DNA from: Cenococcum geophilum 1.58 | Lineage: Eukaryota; Ascomycota; Dothideomycetes; Gloniales; Gloniaceae | Reading direction: 5' to 3' | Length of the DNA: 64,000 bases | Assembly: GCA_001692895.1 (NCBI GenBank) | Contig: KV748182.1 | Span: forward strand, 3,414,341 to 3,478,340 | In this document: positions 13,401 to 25,589 of the stretch, one piece after another | Layout of the letters: each line of letters opens with the position of its first letter | Numbering within the stretch: the first letter of the stretch is position 1 | Notes under the pieces: generated by a model | Databases searched by the model: none | What the model was told of the DNA's origin: nothing | Seen by the model: the letters and a program-made list of their open reading frames with translations, nothing else | Position numbers and translations under genes: made by a program

Positions 13401-14085
13401 AGGCGAATTTAGGAACGGGAGAACAGGAGCCGTAGGGTATTAGTTCCCGTAGAGGAGTAGAAGATATAGGTGTTAGTTCCTATAAGGAACTAAAAGCTAT
13501 AAAGGGATAAAGAACGCCGGTATTAATTCCTATAGAGAACTGAAAGCTATAAGAGATTAGTTTCCGTAAGGGAGTAAAAGTTATCGCTACTAATTCCTAT
13601 AGAGGAGTAAAAGCCGTATAGGAATAGAAGTTATAGGGTACGGTTCTTATAGGGTAGTAGAAGATATAGTTACTATATATAGGAACGGAATTTATAGGGG
13701 ATTTGTTTCCGTAGGGGAGTAGAAAAGGTGGCTAATAGTTTCTATAAGGGAGTAAAAGCCGTATAGAAATGTAAGCCGTAGGGCATTAATTCCTATAGGG
13801 CGGTAAAACACGTAGGCGTTAGCGCCTAGAGGGGATTTATTAGAGTAAGGGATTTATTAGAGTAGGGGATTTATTAAAAAGGGGATTCGTTAGCGTAAGG
13901 GATTTATCGGCGTAGGGGATTTATTAAAATAGGGGACTAGATCCCGTAGGGGATTTATTAAAGTAGGGGACTAGTTCCTATAGGGCGGTAAAACATATAG
14001 GCATTGGCTTCCGCAGGGGATTTATTTAAGTAGGGGACTTATTTAAGTAGGGGATTAGTTAAAGGAAGGAATTAATTCTTCTACG
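13400..14085. repeat. degenerate minisatellite, two unit types
   Basis: The first part (to about 13,800) repeats variants of TTAGTTCCTATAGGGAGTA with a linker AAAGCTATA. The second (about 13,840-14,060) repeats a unit of about 17 bp, GGGATTTATTAGAGTAG, with GGGGACTAGTTCC variants. It lies between the AAA ATPase and FunK1 relics. Units are uneven, so copy number is not stated. Confidence 0.75.
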
Positions 14086-14269
14086 GCCTCTATTTAGGCG
14101 GCATAAGGCGGCTTCTAATAGGCTAAGGAGTAGATTATATGTTTTGTGGAAATATAAAGCCTATATAGGATAGTGGGGTATAGGGACCCTATGCTATTTT
14201 ATATGCGTTTTAACTAAGGCTACTATCTAGCCTTAGCCGCCCAAATCTCTGCAAACCTTTAACTTGTGC

Positions 14270-16720
14270 GGTAAAAGAGTATAGGGTAATAAAATGTTAT
14301 TCTATCTACTCTGCTAATACCTTTAGATCCTTCTATACTTATTAAAGAATCTCTTTTATTTAGGAATAAAGCGCTCTATCTTCCTTCTCCTACTTCCCGT
14401 CTATTGGGAAAACTACCTTCTACAGCCTATTAACCCACGGCTTTAGCGGTTAGTAGTAAGGTATAAATGCCTTAGCTATACGGTTAAGAAAATGGCCTTC
14501 TCTACTTACTAGCCCTAATTTTAACTTAGCTAGCTTTATAGTATTCTTATAGTTCTAATACTTAAACTTAGTTGGACTAATATCTTTACCTAACCTATTA
14601 TAATGTATATATATCCAGAAAAGCACTTAGAAGAACAATTCTAGATTATGCCTAAAGGAGTGTTTCTCGCCTAGAAGCACTCCTATAGCCATAAATACTC
14701 TTATACTAGTCTTACCCCGTGCTCCTAAAGGTCCTTCTTACTTCTCTTTAATCGCGAGATTAAAGTCAATTAAGAATGCCGATTAAGAAGGATTATTATC
14801 TTCCTTATTTATTATAAGGTTGCCTATTAAAATATTATATTAGATAATACTGGCCTGCGTATATAAAGACTTATATTCTTTAATGCTACCCTTTAGTATA
14901 GTAAGTATTGCAGCCTAAGAGCTTGCCTTATAAAGAGGCTTTTTATAGTTACTAGTAATAACATATTAGTATATGCAATTCTATATAATAAGGCGCTTAG
15001 TTAAAGAGGTTAAACACGGGCGTTTACTAGGCGGTAATGGGGCGCTATAGCTAGAAGACCTCTTTCTACTAGAACTTTGACCTTTTTTTATACTTCCTTA
15101 CACTCTAGCTAGTCTTAAAGGCATTATTAAACCTTCTAGCTTATAGTTTGTCGCTTTTATAATATCCAGCCCCTTACGAATATTAAAGATGTTATTATTT
15201 TATCCACTTACGTGAATAGTCTTATAGTGATAGTACCTGGCCACGTTAACTACTCCCTTCTCTAATATCTTATATAGTAGTTTACCTTCTTTCTTGCGCT
15301 CTGGGTACTACTATAAGTCTTTAATAATAAGGGGTATCTTAGGTGTCCCCTTACGGTATACTTTCTAGTAAGTAGTCGCTTAACTAGTGATATAGCGTGC
15401 CCGCTTTATAAGTTCGTTAAGGATAAGACGCTTAGTCTGGTTATTACGTATAATTTTGATATACCGTTTGCCGTCGTCTGATATTAGAATAGTAGGGTTA
15501 AACCTAAGCTGCTTCTTATTTATCTAGAGAAATCCTAATATCGCCGAGGTAAATTATAGTCCGTCTTTATTAATATTAAATAGTGATAATGCGATGCCTT
15601 CTACCTGGTTATACTCCTATAGCCATATAATAGATTTATAGAGGGTAAAGCCTAGGATAAAGCGACGACTGTCTTAAGTAGCGAATACTTCCCTTATATA
15701 TTTCCCTAAATTAAACCATACTTTTAAGGCTATATTAGTATTTAAATTACTCTTTAGCTCTTTTAGTATAAGTATATGCAACCAATGGCATTAGGAGCTT
15801 TCGCTAGCTATTAGATTATCTATAAAGCCAATATCTAGCTTTTAGTCGGCCGTAGATCCTTATAAGGGCTGCTAAGTATACTCTACTAGTCTTTATCGTG
15901 CCTTTGGAACGAACCCGTGCTCCTTTATAAAATTTAGAAATAATATAATTAGCTTATTAAACCACTTTAGGACTCTACGTTCTTTTGCGCCTTTAGGCCA
16001 GTTACGCCAGCCGCCCTTAGCGTATAGTGGATTGTCCCCTTTCTTACATTTCTTAAAAACGGCGGCGCTTGCTTCTTTAAGACTTTCTACTTCCCTAAAG
16101 AATGCTTTATATAAGCCAGGAATCCCCACGTAAAGAGGGCCTAGCTCCTCCTTTAGAATATTATCCACGTATTTCCTATATTTAGACGAGTTAGCGAAGC
16201 TGCTTATATTATATTAATATAGGGTTTAAATATAGAATGGCAGCGGTTGGGGAGGAGGCGTGGACTTTATTATAGTGGCGATAGTATTGCCCTAAACGTC
16301 CTTATCTAATTCGTAATTAAGAACTATTTTTAGGAGAGGGGTAAACCGTTTAATATTAAAGTTATCGGAATTAACCAAAGGGAGAAGTTAGAGAAGGTCA
16401 CTATGAAGAGTGCCGCGGCTAGTACTAGATAGGAGTAGTTAAGTAGTGGGAAGGTTTTATAATGCTAGGATAAGGTTAATAACGAGATTCTTAAGCCCTA
16501 TGTGTGTTAGACGGGACCTATAATAGACTAATTAACAATTACCTTTATCGCCTATTTAGTGCAACAAGTTTAAAGAGCTAGAGATGTCTAGATCCTAATA
16601 AGTCAACTTAAATAAATCGCGAAAGTTATTTAGTCCTTCTCCGATAGGTTTTGTTTTAATTATCTCTAATTTAGAGAGACTCGCTATTATAAGCAAACGC
16701 GCTAAGAGCTATGTCGGGAG
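14270..16720 (-). pseudogene. RIP-mutated FunK1-type protein kinase gene
   Basis: A dead copy of the fungus-specific FunK1 kinase family (Pkinase_fungal). Read on the minus strand, an N-terminal block related to 49,340-49,610 lies at 16,440-16,715. Next comes VDNILKEELGPLYVGIPGL (16,168 downward), the start of a 91-codon stretch open to 15,893. Then KLDIGFIDN (about 15,820), the beta-rich middle with DGKRYIKI (about 15,475), and the kinase core: NILIGNLIINKEDNNPS (14,845-14,795), matching the family's ISxGNLMMNEED, and FLIDFNLAIKE (14,780-14,745), equivalent to the usual FLIDLDLAIKE. Most breaks are TAG/TAA in place of Gln/Trp codons. The kinase core shows Asp to Asn (GAC to AAC) in LIDFN, as RIP would produce. 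The C-terminal end near 14,270 is approximate. Confidence 0.88.
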
Positions 16721-17235
16721 GGCCGACTTAGCAGGCGAGTAGGTAGGCGAGGGGGGGATATTAAAGGGGCTAGTATATAATGGAGGGTATAATAGTAGAG
16801 AAGTAAATAAGTGTAGGGAGGCTGAGGACACGTTAAGCGCGTCTTGCAATGAGGAAATAATGAGGAAAAAAGTGTGAGGAATAAAGTAAGGTGTAAGCGG
16901 AATGCAAGGAGGACTAAAGATTGGGCGTGGAAAAGTCAAGCCAATCTAACGTAGCTTAGACTAGGGCTTTACGGGGCTTAGTTAAATGCTAAGCCACAAT
17001 GACCCAAAGTGCAGGAACATCGTTTGCAGTCCTAGTTGTGTAGGTTAAAAATGTAGTGCGTATATAGGGTTCCGGCATTATTAGAAAGTTATAGGCAGCA
17101 TTTATTAGTCTATAACTAATCGTAGTTATTAGCTTTAGTTTATTCCGCGACGTATAAGGCCTAAATAGAGTGAGGCTCTAATATAGCGATGCTAAAAGGG
17201 CGCTAGGTAAGGTATAGCTAGCGATAGCGGGTTAA
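16720..17235. other. RIP-mutated to mixed DNA, no gene seen
   Basis: Contains a minus frame at 16,709-16,939 that is Pro/Phe/Leu-rich and without a domain. The stretch 16,705-16,735 includes a T-repeat-like piece (GGGAGGGCCGACTTAGCAGG). Confidence 0.4.
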
Positions 17236-17237
17236 TT

Positions 17238-17385
17238 ATAAGGGGGTGATATAAGCGGGCTGCCGGCCCTCCCTATAAGTTTTGGTGGCATTATAACTAT
17301 ATTAGTAGTATTTTAGTGGGACGCTACTATAATGCCACCAAAACTTGTAGGGAGGGCCGGCAGCCCGCTTATATCACCCCCTTAT
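17238..17385. repeat. near-perfect foldback element
   Basis: Left arm (about 17,238-17,295) and right arm (about 17,328-17,385) are reverse complements with one visible mismatch over nearly 58 bp, around a loop of about 32 bp. Each arm carries GCGGGCTGCCGGCCCTCCCT, which resembles the T-repeat core seen at 35.1, 45.5, 52.4 and 55.5 kb, plus AAGTTTTGGTGGCATTATA. The arms keep CA and TG inside a RIP-mutated neighbourhood. Likely a small non-autonomous foldback/MITE element; the family is uncertain. Confidence 0.85.
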
Positions 17386-20300
17386 ATTATTAGGTTGGTT
17401 GTATAAGCGCCTACGATTAATTATATAGCTAGTCTTAAAACGAGCTAAACCTAATATGCTAAATATAGCATTTTATAGTACTTAATCGACCTATTTTCTA
17501 TAAACTAGGATCTAGTTCCTAGAACCGGATCCTTTTTTAAAATCGCGCCCTTTTTGTAGTAGTTAATTGGTCTGCTTCGTGAACCTAAATTAGGATCTTA
17601 GTTTTAGAATTAGATTCCGTTCCTAGAATTGTAACTTAAGCTAGAACTAAAAATAGCTCCTCTCTTCTAAGACTATTGAACCGCTTAGCCTAACGCTATA
17701 CCTTTTTAGTCACGTTTGGTACGTTTAGCTCAGAATTGGGATACGGTCTCTAGAATTAGGATATAGTCTTTAGAATCGGATCCAGTTCTTAGAACAAGAT
17801 CCCGTTTTCAGAGTTATAACTTAGGCCAATATTAAGAGAGATATCCTATATTTATTCTCAGCATTCCTAAAGTTAAAGAGGATGGGCTAACGAAGGTTAA
17901 TTCTAAGACATCCCTTCAATCTAACGTATATGTAAACGATAATGAGATACTCTTAACATAGAAGTAACTAATAGAAAAACAATACCGAGCCAATGAAATC
18001 CTAATTGACGCCTTAACTCTTAACGCCAGAAAACAAGAACGTGATTGCGAAAATCCTTTCTTATAAGAAATTTCTTATTTCCTTAGCTTCTTAAAGGCTC
18101 TATCTACGGTATAATCCGCCTTTCTCTTACGTGTCCCTCCTTTTAATGGATCTTCTAATTGGTGGTCTAGTGCCTCTCCTGGTGGGTTTCTTTACTTACT
18201 ACTCCGAACTATCTCTATTATAACATCTTTAAGCGGTTTATATATCCTAGTATAACGATAAAGGTGACGTGGATTCTTAGTATAGTATGATATAAGTCTC
18301 TTATATGGTATACCCGCGGGTGAAACCCAGGTAGGATACTAGTATACTACTGCGATAGGACTAAATGTGGATATAATATATCTATATCCAGGGTTTTAGA
18401 GACGCTTTAAGTCCGCTATTATATAGTAAGTTGGCAACTACGATAAGAGATACTTTAGTTATCCGTCTAAAATTGTAGTATTGGAAATTGTTAACACTTT
18501 AGTCGGGGGAGATATATCTTTAAGGAAGTTTATAGGATTAGCCAAACTATTCTCTGCTTAATTGTTAGTATTGCTAAACAATATATAGGTGTTTTATAAT
18601 CATACCTAGAGGTACTAGCGATATATGTTTAGGACCTACGACTATATCCGTTGGCTGGGATGAACCTTTAATATAGTTCTCTTTTAGTTAAGGCGAGTTT
18701 GTCTTAGTCTCGCTATTGCCCTCTATTGGCTTATATAAGCTTACCTTTGCTTTACCGTGGCCTTCTAGTCCCTTAAGGTAATTGGGGTACATTTCTGTGT
18801 CCTCTTATATATCGCCCTTTATATTATCGTCATTTTCGTAAGAATTAACCTTATTAGGTGTTTAAGTAGGCGTATAAGGCATCTGTTTCTATATGGGGTT
18901 AGAAAGCTACAATTATTTCTTCTCCCTATTAGTAGATGCCGTGTCTTTATTATTAATGTAATTCTAAGATAATTTAAGGTTCCTAGTAAGTTAATAAATA
19001 GGTATATTATCTTTAGGGCGATAGTATATCGTGATGTTTTTATAAGCACTAATTGAGGACCTATAGGTTATATTAGTAACGTATTAAACTTAGTTAAGGT
19101 AATATATATAATGTCTAGTATTCTTATAAAGATAGTAAGGGATATATGGTTAAGAGGTTAGATTTAAAGGTAAGTCGATTTAATGGCATATAAGAACTAG
19201 GAGCACAACGTTTATATTCTATTTCTCTTTTAGGGCGGAGTTAGGATAGAAGGTAGAAGGGAAAGGCGGAGTATACTAGCCGTCCTTTTCTACTTTATAT
19301 GGTGTCTATAATACAATATTTAGTAGCTATAATTACTCTTAGCTTATATATTGTCTGCGCCTAAGACTATAGGCGCCTAGAGTAATCTATAAGTGAGGTA
19401 TTATTGGGAAGTAGCTATTAGCTAAGCTATTACTAGATATAAATGGCTGACAATCCCTAATAGACGCCGCGTGCCTTAGTAGGGTTTAGAGAAATTTGTA
19501 TAAAGTTGTGAACTAAAACCGGAAGGCAACAATGACCCCCTAATAACGCCTCCCTTAGCAGGAATAGCATTATATAATCTACTTTTAACGCCCATCCTTT
19601 ACGGGGCAAGATACTACTTAAGCAGTAGATATATCCCAGCCAGTCAATCTCGTATATTAACTCCCTATCTATAGTAAAGGAGCTATTAGTGCGCTACCAG
19701 GAGGTTTAATTAGTATTTTAGCTAAGCCCTTTATAAGTGCTCCGCCTTATATAGGCGGTATAATAACTCCTACTAATCTGCCTTGCGCTAAGGGAGGACT
19801 TATATTTAAGGCGCTAAGCAGCCGGTACTTAGAGGTCTATAGGCTTGTTTTATATCCTAACAACATCGACCACAATTTCTCCTTAAGTGGTATCCCCTAA
19901 CCTAAGTACCTACAAGCGCAGCGTCCCTAAATTATTAGTTAGTAAGTAGGCGTTTATAGATAGAGAAACCGACTTCAGAGATGGCGACGGTAACGTAGTG
20001 GCGTTAACTGGTTAGGAAAGTGACTTTAGTAATAAGGATTAAGAATGGGACGCAGAGATATTATATGGCGGAGAAAATCGTTTTAGTACTAAAGATTAAG
20101 AAATAGGGGCAGACAGCAATGAAGAGATATTAAGCGATAAGGCTATATAGGCGACGATTAAATACGGTGTCCTTAACTTTATAGTCTTAAATCTGTAAGT
20201 ATAGGATATAAATATAAAGAAGAGTTCTAATAAAAGCTAGTAAAAGGGTTAAAACTTTGGCCTCTCTTCGTTTAGCCTATCGCGAAACAAAATAATATTT

Positions 20301-20870
20301 TACCATTCCTACTAGAGTCTCTGCCCGCTTAACTTATAGTAAGCTATAAAGTATTTATAACGACCTATACCTTCCCTTAGATAAATTTATTTACTACCTT
20401 AAAAGCGATAATAGAAGGTAAGTCTATGCTAACGACTTAGGATTTTTTAAATTTCTTATAGACCTAGAACGCATACTACATTAGTAACTATTAGTTGTGT
20501 TTAAGACTATAGTACTTATAGATTTATACCTTAAGGATATAAATATATTATTTTATAGTGTTTTCTTTTTGTTTAAATTATTTCTCTACTTATTATATAT
20601 AGCGGTTGTTTAACTATTTGGGTATAGTAGGGAGGGGTAGTTAGGTTATGCGAGGGGGCTTAGACTTATAGCTACGCTTATAGGGCTGTTTACGTGTATA
20701 TATATATATATATGTATATAAAGGGGCTTTGAGTTATTGTAAAGTTTATAGGGGTCTTTATATAGGAACTTCTTCAATGTTTTTAGATCTGGCCTTGTAT
20801 ATTCCTTTAGTTTTTAGTTTTAGTATTTTTATAACATTTGCTTCCTATCAATTTTATACTAGGCATAAAT
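17386..20870. other. RIP-mutated DNA with dispersed short repeats
   Basis: At 17,500-17,830 the motif GGATCTAGTTCCTAGAAC and variants recur several times. Around 17,870-18,060 a coding-like + run is readable (IPKVKEDGLTKVNSKTSL; KQYRANEILIDALTLNARKQ), of no known family to me. 18,100-20,870 is stop-dense on both strands. The minus frame 18,819-19,049 is a chance opening in TA-rich DNA. A TA dinucleotide run lies near 20,697-20,714. Confidence 0.5.
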
Positions 20871-20879
20871 AGATATACC

Positions 20880-21965
20880 TCTAACCTAGCTTGTATAATT
20901 ACCTAGCCCGCATAACTAGAGCTGCAATATTAATTACGCACTAGTATAAATAAGCATTCTGCATAGACTATGCGGCTTTAATGCTGTAAGCTAGGTAATT
21001 ATATAAGCCTAGAAATCCTATAAGAATTAGCTAGTATTAAATCTTTTTATAGCTTTTAACTAGCTCGTAGGATTACCTAGCTCGCATAATTTACTAGTGG
21101 TTATTTTTAACTTTATAAAGGTAGCAGGACAGACTTATACTTAGACCCCTACTATTACCTAGCTTATATAATCGCCGAGCTTGCGTAATTACCTAGCTTA
21201 TAGGATTGACTAGCTCGCAGGATTAAAGCTATAAAGTTGTTAAACCTATTAATATCCTATTTACACGCTAGGCGTTAATAGAGGGCGCTAGGTTAGATTA
21301 CCCTACTTATATAATTACCCTACTCGCACGATTACCTAGCTTGTACAATTACCTAGCTTATACGATTACCTAGCTTATATAATTACCTAGCTCGCACAAT
21401 TACCTAGCTCGTACGATTACCTAGCTCGTACGATTACCTAGCTCGTATAATTACCTAGCTTGTATGATTACCTAGCTCCCACAAGCACCATACTCGCACA
21501 ATCACTATGCTCGCACGATTACCTAGCTCGTACGATCACCTAGCTTGCATAATTACCTAGCTCCCATGAGCATTATGCTCGCATGATTACCTAGCTCGCA
21601 TAATTACCTAGCTTGCACAATTACCTAGCTTATAGGATCAGCCAGCTCCCACGAGTATTTAGCTCGCATAATTACCTAGCTCGCATAATTACCTAGCTCG
21701 CACGATTACCTAGCTTATAGGATTAGCCAGCTCCTATAAGCATCCAACTCGTACGATTATTTAGCTCGTATAATTACCTAGCTCGCACGATTACCCAGCT
21801 CGCACAATTACCCAGCTTGTAGAATCGCCTAGCTCGCAGGATTAAAGCTATGAAGTTATTAAACCTATTAATACCCTATTTGCACGCTAGGCGTTAATTA
21901 GAGGGCACTAGGTTAGATTACCCTACTTATATAATTACCTAGCTCGTAGGAACCCCCAGCTCCTA
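20880..21965. repeat. 17-bp minisatellite with higher-order structure
   Basis: Tandem variants of ATTACCTAGCTCGTACG (17 bp), densest at 21,296-21,960, with interspersed AGCTCCCACGAGCA variants. A longer block, beginning AGCTCGCAGGATTAAAGC and containing GCACGCTAGGCGTTAAT, occurs at about 21,205-21,310 and again at about 21,829-21,945, roughly 624 bp apart. This suggests duplication of an array segment. Confidence 0.9.
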
Positions 21966-22324
21966 TAACCTCTTAGCTTATAGGACTGAAGCCGCAACTA
22001 CTAAAGCCGTTAAGATCCTAGCTGCACTTTTAGAGGGCGCTACGCTTCGGATCAGTCTGCTTTGGCTCGCTATTACGTTAGGCGTATGCTAATTGGAACG
22101 GGTATAATTTTCCCCTATTTAAGTTCCGGAAATAATTAGATAAGTAATTAGACGGTATAAGCTACGCGTAACGTTAGAGCGGGTACTTATAGTATTATTA
22201 GACCAGTATAGGGGTGTATAAGGAAGATAGACTAGTATATAAGATGTATTAATATATATATAGGGAAAAAGTGGAATGGCCTAATTAGTGGACCGGTACG
22301 TAGTAATAGGCCTTATATACTAGT

Positions 22325-22510
22325 TCCTTATCCTTGCCTACCTATACTAGTAGACTCTCCGCACTAGTCTAATCTATATATAGTAGTATATTAGTCTATT
22401 ATTTATACTAGTCCTAGAGCTCTAGCTAGGTAATACTAGTCCGCTCTATATACTAGTCCTATTTAGCAATCTTATATACCAGTCTACCTTTTATACTAGT
22501 CTAACTTTTA
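22325..22510. repeat. TACTAGTCTA-type minisatellite
   Basis: Repeated TATACTAGTCTAACTTTTATA-like units separated by variable bases. A better preserved array of related units lies at 58,340-58,545, so this looks like the RIP-mutated relative. Confidence 0.65.
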
Positions 22511-22689
22511 TAGGCGAAACTTCTAGGGTGCTAAAAATAGGACCTAAATATTAGTATTAACTACTAAGTTTAAAATAGGCTTTAATAACGATAAGACCGA
22601 AAATAATCCACTCTAAATTAAGATTGTATCTAAGGCAAGGTTAGGAGCGGTATAATCACGATCTAATAGCACTTAGAAAAACACACTAT

Positions 22690-22860
22690 ATTACAATCTA
22701 ATATTTAGCATAAGCGGCAAATACTAGAGTATTTACGTTGCTGCTTGCGCTAGTCTAGTTATAGGCTATTAGTGGATAATATGGGCCATTAGATTTATGC
22801 GGGCCATTATAAGGTATTGATAAATAATTTGTACCAATATATATATAACTAAAGAAAATG
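22690..22860. repeat. dispersed repeat, copy 1 (direct, with 24,430-24,680)
   Basis: Shares ATAAGCGGCAAA, CTAGAGTRTTTAYRTTGCTGC, CTAGTTATA and the AATATATA...AAGAAA end with a copy 1.74 kb downstream in the same orientation. Family unknown. Confidence 0.7.
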
Positions 22861-23159
22861 ATCATTGGATTTGCTAAGACTAAACTAGTATAATATAGGT
22901 TTAGGTGGGGCATCCTAAGGGATGTTTCTTCCTTGGGATGGCCCTAAATTAACTATAGTAAAGACTTTTGCGGAGATCTCTAGTAATTACTATAACTTAG
23001 CTAAGAGTTATATTATAATTAAAGTATCTATTTTCTAATTTATAAAAATAAAGCGGTGTAAATACTAACTAAATAGTATGCTTTCTTATAAACCCGCACG
23101 CAAAACCCGCTAACAGCCAGCTAACTCTAGAAACGGCCACTGAAAACCAGCTAAAGGCA

Positions 23160-23400
23160 TATTATACCATCGTAGGTACTCCCTAACATTATAGGTGCCT
23201 CCCGTTAACGTAGGCACTCCCACTTATAGGCACTCCCCTTTATCGCGGGTACTCTTTATTGTCGTAGGTACTCCTCATTATCGTAGGTACTCCTCATTGT
23301 TATAAGTACTCCCCATTGTGGGTACTCCCTTCTATTAAGGGTGCTCCCCGTAATTATAGGTACTCCTACTTATAGGTACTTATCAATATCGTAGGTAGGG
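23160..23400. repeat. about 19-bp minisatellite
   Basis: Tandem variants of CATTATCGTAGGTACTCCT and TATAGGCACTCCCC. About ten imperfect units. Confidence 0.8.
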
Positions 23401-23524
23401 TTTATGGTCCGCTAAACTAAAATTTAATTAAGTATTGGGTGTATTACGGGTACCTAAACTAGCCTTGCTATTAGTAACGTGTCCTTTTTAAAACTTTTAA
23501 ATATGTCTGAGTGTACGCTATAAA

Positions 23525-24065
23525 AACGTATGTATGTATATATATATATATATTCTATTATAGCTATGCACCCCTAGGGTATAGGCCGTTACTAAAAGCC
23601 AGCTAAATATATCCTACTATTAGAGTACTAGCTCTAGTTTAGAAGCCAACTATGCAAGCTACGTGTCTATTACTTAACGCGACGCACTAGGAGGCTCGCA
23701 GTGTAATTGGTTAGGAGGTATAGGTAGAAGGGGATCCTTAGGAGTATTCGCTTATTGAGATTAGCTTATACGCTTACTGTATCTTATTTACTTGGGTATA
23801 AACGTCCTATCTTCTTCGCAAAGTAAATCGCAGCTTTAACTACGCTAATGTCTAGGAAACGCTACAAAAACAAGTCGAGATGGCGTTATTTCCTTGGTTA
23901 AGTATGGTGTTAAGCAATAGATATATTGCTCTTATAGTTGGCTTCTAAACTAGAGCAAGCATATTAGTGGTAGGAAGTATTTAGCTAGCGCTCTATAATG
24001 GCCTATACTTAGATAGTATATAGCTATAATAGAATATATATATATATATATATACATACGTAAAC
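23525..24065. repeat. composite of dispersed repeats P and Q, with inverted P copies
   Basis: Block P (TA-microsatellite, ATTCTATTATAGC, GTATAGGCCGTTAC, TCTAGTTTAGAAGCCAACTA) occurs at 23,525-23,690 (+) and reversed at 23,925-24,065. Block Q (ATCCTTAGGAGTATTCGCTT ... CTTTAACTACGCTAATGTCT) lies between them at about 23,735-23,870. P and Q recur at 29,340-29,990, and an unmutated Q lies at 45.55-45.89 kb. All copies here are RIP-mutated. The type of element is not clear. Confidence 0.8.
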
Positions 24066-24250
24066 CCGTTTTTGGCGCTTATAGGAACGCGTAAATATAG
24101 TATAATAAAGGGTTGGAAGGTGTATTATATAATATAAGGAGAATTACTACCTAAAGCTATAGATTATGGATGCTCTGCATTCTAATTTTATCGGAGTAGT
24201 TGTAGTTTAAAGCGCTTTAGCAAGAGGGTGGGATAGAAAATCTGTAAGCC

Positions 24251-24396
24251 GTATCCCTTAACCCGCTAATTTAGGCACTACGTTATTAATAAGACTTTAG
24301 CTAATAAGGAGTCCTAAATTAACGAACTTTTGGTATTCTATATATACGGACTATTATCTTATTAATAACGTAGGACGCCAGTGGGTTAAGGGATAG
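24251..24396. mobile_element. MITE-like inverted-repeat element
   Basis: Ends GTATCCCTTAACCCGCTAAT and (reverse complement of the right end) TATCCCTTAACCCACTGGCG, followed in both arms by CTACGTTATTAATAAGA. The total is about 146 bp. No protein. Target duplication not resolved. Confidence 0.75.
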
Positions 24397-24429
24397 CGCT
24401 GACAAAGAATACCCTAAGCATTATTGCAA

Positions 24430-24680
24430 TTTAGTGATTAGTATAAGCGGCAAACACTAGAGTGTTTATATTGCTGCTCGTGCTAACCTAGTTATAAGCT
24501 AGCGAGCCTAGCAGCGTAGGTGATACGGGCTATTAGGATTACGCGGCTATTAGATTTATACGGCTATTAGATTTTAGTAAAGGTCAACTAAAAAGTAAAT
24601 CGCTTAGTGTAGGAAGGGGAGGTATTGGTAAATGTTTTATACTAATATATACGTAACCGAAGAAATTCTAAGGAGTTTTA
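24430..24680. repeat. dispersed repeat, copy 2 (direct, with 22,690-22,860)
   Basis: Second copy of the repeat at 22,690. It is somewhat longer, with an internal reiteration of CGGCTATTAGATTTA. Confidence 0.7.
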
Positions 24681-25059
24681 GATAACCTTACGCTTGAAAT
24701 CATCTAGTGTGTATTATTATACCATTAACCTTCACCCGATTAACCCTCTATGGCTTCGCCTTTAACTAATATTTTAAGACGTCTGGTACGGGTTCTTATC
24801 TAGACTCGCCTAGCTTAACTTTAGAAGATTTATCCTTTTATTAACTAGGCTAATACTAAGTTAATTAAAAAACTATTAGTTAAAATAACCGGTAGCGTTA
24901 ATACAACAAATATATACTATCTTATTATAAAGATATTAAATAGGAAAAGATCGGAATAAGTAGATATTGTTTTTAACTATAGTGTGCATTATTCTAGGGG
25001 ATAAGAGCCCTAGGGGGCCCTTGCATATATACCCAGTTAAGTAGTTAAGGAATTAAGCC

Positions 25060-25400
25060 GAAAATAGAAGTAAGCCAGAAATAGATATAAAGCCCTAGGG
25101 GGAAGAAGCCTTAGGGGAATAAAGCCCTATGGAAATAAAGCCCTATGGGATAGATCCCCTAGGGAAATAAAGCCCTACGGGAATAAAGCCCTATGGGATG
25201 GATCCCCTAGGGGAATAAAGCCCTAGGGGAATAAAGCCCTATGGGAATGAAGCCCTATGGGAATAAAGCCCTATGGGAATGAAGCCCTACGGGAATAAAG
25301 CCTTATGGGAATGAAGCCCTACGGGAATAAAGCCCTATGGGAATAAAGCCCTATAGAATAAATCCCCTAGGGGAATAATTCCCTGGGGGAATGGAGCGCT
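25060..25400. repeat. 16-bp minisatellite
   Basis: About twenty imperfect tandem copies of AATAAAGCCCTATGGG, with GATCCCCTAGGG variants. It is immediately followed by three direct copies of GAGTCCCTACTCT at about 25,535-25,585. Confidence 0.92.
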
Positions 25401-25589
25401 AGGATTTGTTTTTGTCCTTAGCTTCTTGGCTTTTAATTAGCCTGTACTTCCCTAGCACTATATTCCTTTACCAGCATTATAAGAAACGACTTAGGAACAT
25501 GATACTAATTAAACTTTATTAGATATAGCTCGGCAAGTCCCTACTCTCGGCGAGTCCCTACTCTTAGTGAGTCCCTACTCTTAACAATT

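Noticed and set aside
15893-16168. Intact small gene on the minus strand
   Set aside because: It is the only long open stretch of the mutated FunK1 kinase, not a separate gene.
21296-21960. CRISPR-like array
   Set aside because: Units are contiguous, without unique spacers, and the organism is a fungus. It is a minisatellite.
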